Below, piece by piece: positions 5,642-6,082 of a DNA stretch of 6,082 bases. This stretch comes from Clostridiales bacterium. GTDB taxonomy: Bacteria > Bacillota > Clostridia > Lachnospirales > Lachnospiraceae. Each line of letters opens with the position of its first letter. Position 1 is the stretch's first letter. Under the pieces are notes generated by a model. It did not search any database and was not told the origin of the DNA. It saw only the letters and a program-made list of their open reading frames with translations. Both the position numbers and the translations under genes were made by a program. The stretch spans positions 1-6,082 of the forward strand of contig JAHABX010000043.1 of assembly GCA_018376135.1 (NCBI GenBank), in the 5' to 3' direction.

Positions 5642-6082
5642 TTAAACTTCAAGAATTGCTTTCTGCTCAAGCAGCTTTTTTCTCAGTTCCTGTACATCCA
5701 GTTCCTCTGGAAGCTTCTCCTGCTGCAATGCCATAGCGGCTGCAGTTCCTGACGCCTGACCAACAGCCATGCAGACATTCATAATTCTGGTTGCTCCAAA
5801 GGTAATGGGATCCACGCTGATATCCCTGCCTGCCATCATCAGATTTGGAATATCCTTGGATATCAGGCATCCATAAGGAATCCCAAAAGGCTCTTCAATA
5901 TTAATTCCTGTGGTATCATCTCCGTTTCCGTTATGGATATCCAGGAAATAGCTGCACAGTCCTATGGTATCCTCCGGTACAAGTCCTTCCAGGCAGTCTT
6001 TGTAATTCAGCAGTTTCTTACCCATAATTCTTCGGCTCTCACGTACGCCAATGCATGCGTTAATGGAAGTAAGATAGCAGTT
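5642..6082 (-). CDS. FAD-dependent oxidoreductase, C-terminal part (cut by window edge)
   Basis: The frame is open from the right edge, so the 146 residues seen are the C-terminal end of a longer protein; the Met at 6025 is internal, not a start. The piece contains GVRESRRIMG (residues 12-21), FGIPYG and the FAD-binding signature AGRDIS (84-89) ... RIMNVCMAVGQASGTAAA. These are hallmarks of the FAD_oxidored (PF12831-type) family, whose N-terminal dinucleotide-binding GxGxxG would lie outside the window. Members of this family occur in carbohydrate and aromatic-compound gene clusters of gut bacteria, mostly with unknown substrates. The fragment ends with a charged helix. It is the first visible gene of the operon and ends 16 bases before the dehydrogenase, so it probably takes part in the same sugar or polyol pathway. 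The reaction cannot be named. Confidence 0.86.
   Translation of the reverse strand, partial: NCYLTSINACIGVRESRRIMGKKLLNYKDCLEGLVPEDTIGLCSYFLDIHNGNGDDTTGINIEEPFGIPYGCLISKDIPNLMMAGRDISVDPITFGATRIMNVCMAVGQASGTAAAMALQQEKLPEELDVQELRKKLLEQKAILEV

Overview
The window looks like chromosomal DNA from a low- to mid-GC Firmicute, most likely a gut-type Clostridia member (Lachnospiraceae-like). Three things point there: strong AGGAGG Shine-Dalgarno sites, A/T-rich intergenic DNA, and an epimerase that matches my memory of the Clostridium scindens / C. cellulolyticum D-psicose 3-epimerases almost motif for motif. There are five protein-coding genes, with no RNA genes, CRISPR array or insertion sequence visible.

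Left part (1-943). The first 135 bases hold no gene but are dense in dyad symmetry: a 19-bp perfect palindrome at the window edge, a nested hairpin, and a 9-bp-stem hairpin. Next comes a TetR-family regulator of the DhaS-like type on the minus strand (136-699). It is separated by 244 bp from a divergent calcium-pump gene. That spacer carries a plausible promoter for each gene and several short inverted repeats, two of which overlap the promoters, as expected for operators.

Middle (944-3559). A complete 871-residue SERCA-like (P2A-type) calcium-transporting P-type ATPase lies on the plus strand. All catalytic motifs are intact. The ion-binding residues of membrane helices 4, 5 and 6 are conserved, and the helix-8 site-I glutamate is replaced by glutamine. 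A symmetrical terminator (3606-3641) separates it from the genes converging from the right.

Right part (3656-6082). Three tightly spaced minus-strand genes (gaps of 16 and 20 bp) form the end of an operon. In transcription order they are an FAD-dependent oxidoreductase (cut by the window edge), a zinc-dependent medium-chain polyol dehydrogenase resembling erythritol/L-threitol dehydrogenase, and a D-psicose/D-tagatose 3-epimerase. A simple reading is oxidation of a polyol to a ketose, followed by inversion at C-3 to feed central metabolism. The substrate is not fixed by the sequence; allitol to D-allulose to D-fructose, or a tetritol through L- to D-erythrulose, both fit.

The best candidates for novelty are the FAD oxidoreductase / polyol dehydrogenase / 3-epimerase cassette, the site-I variation of the pump together with its dedicated TetR regulator, and the palindromic intergenic DNA at the left edge. 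I see no clear sign of a completely new system.
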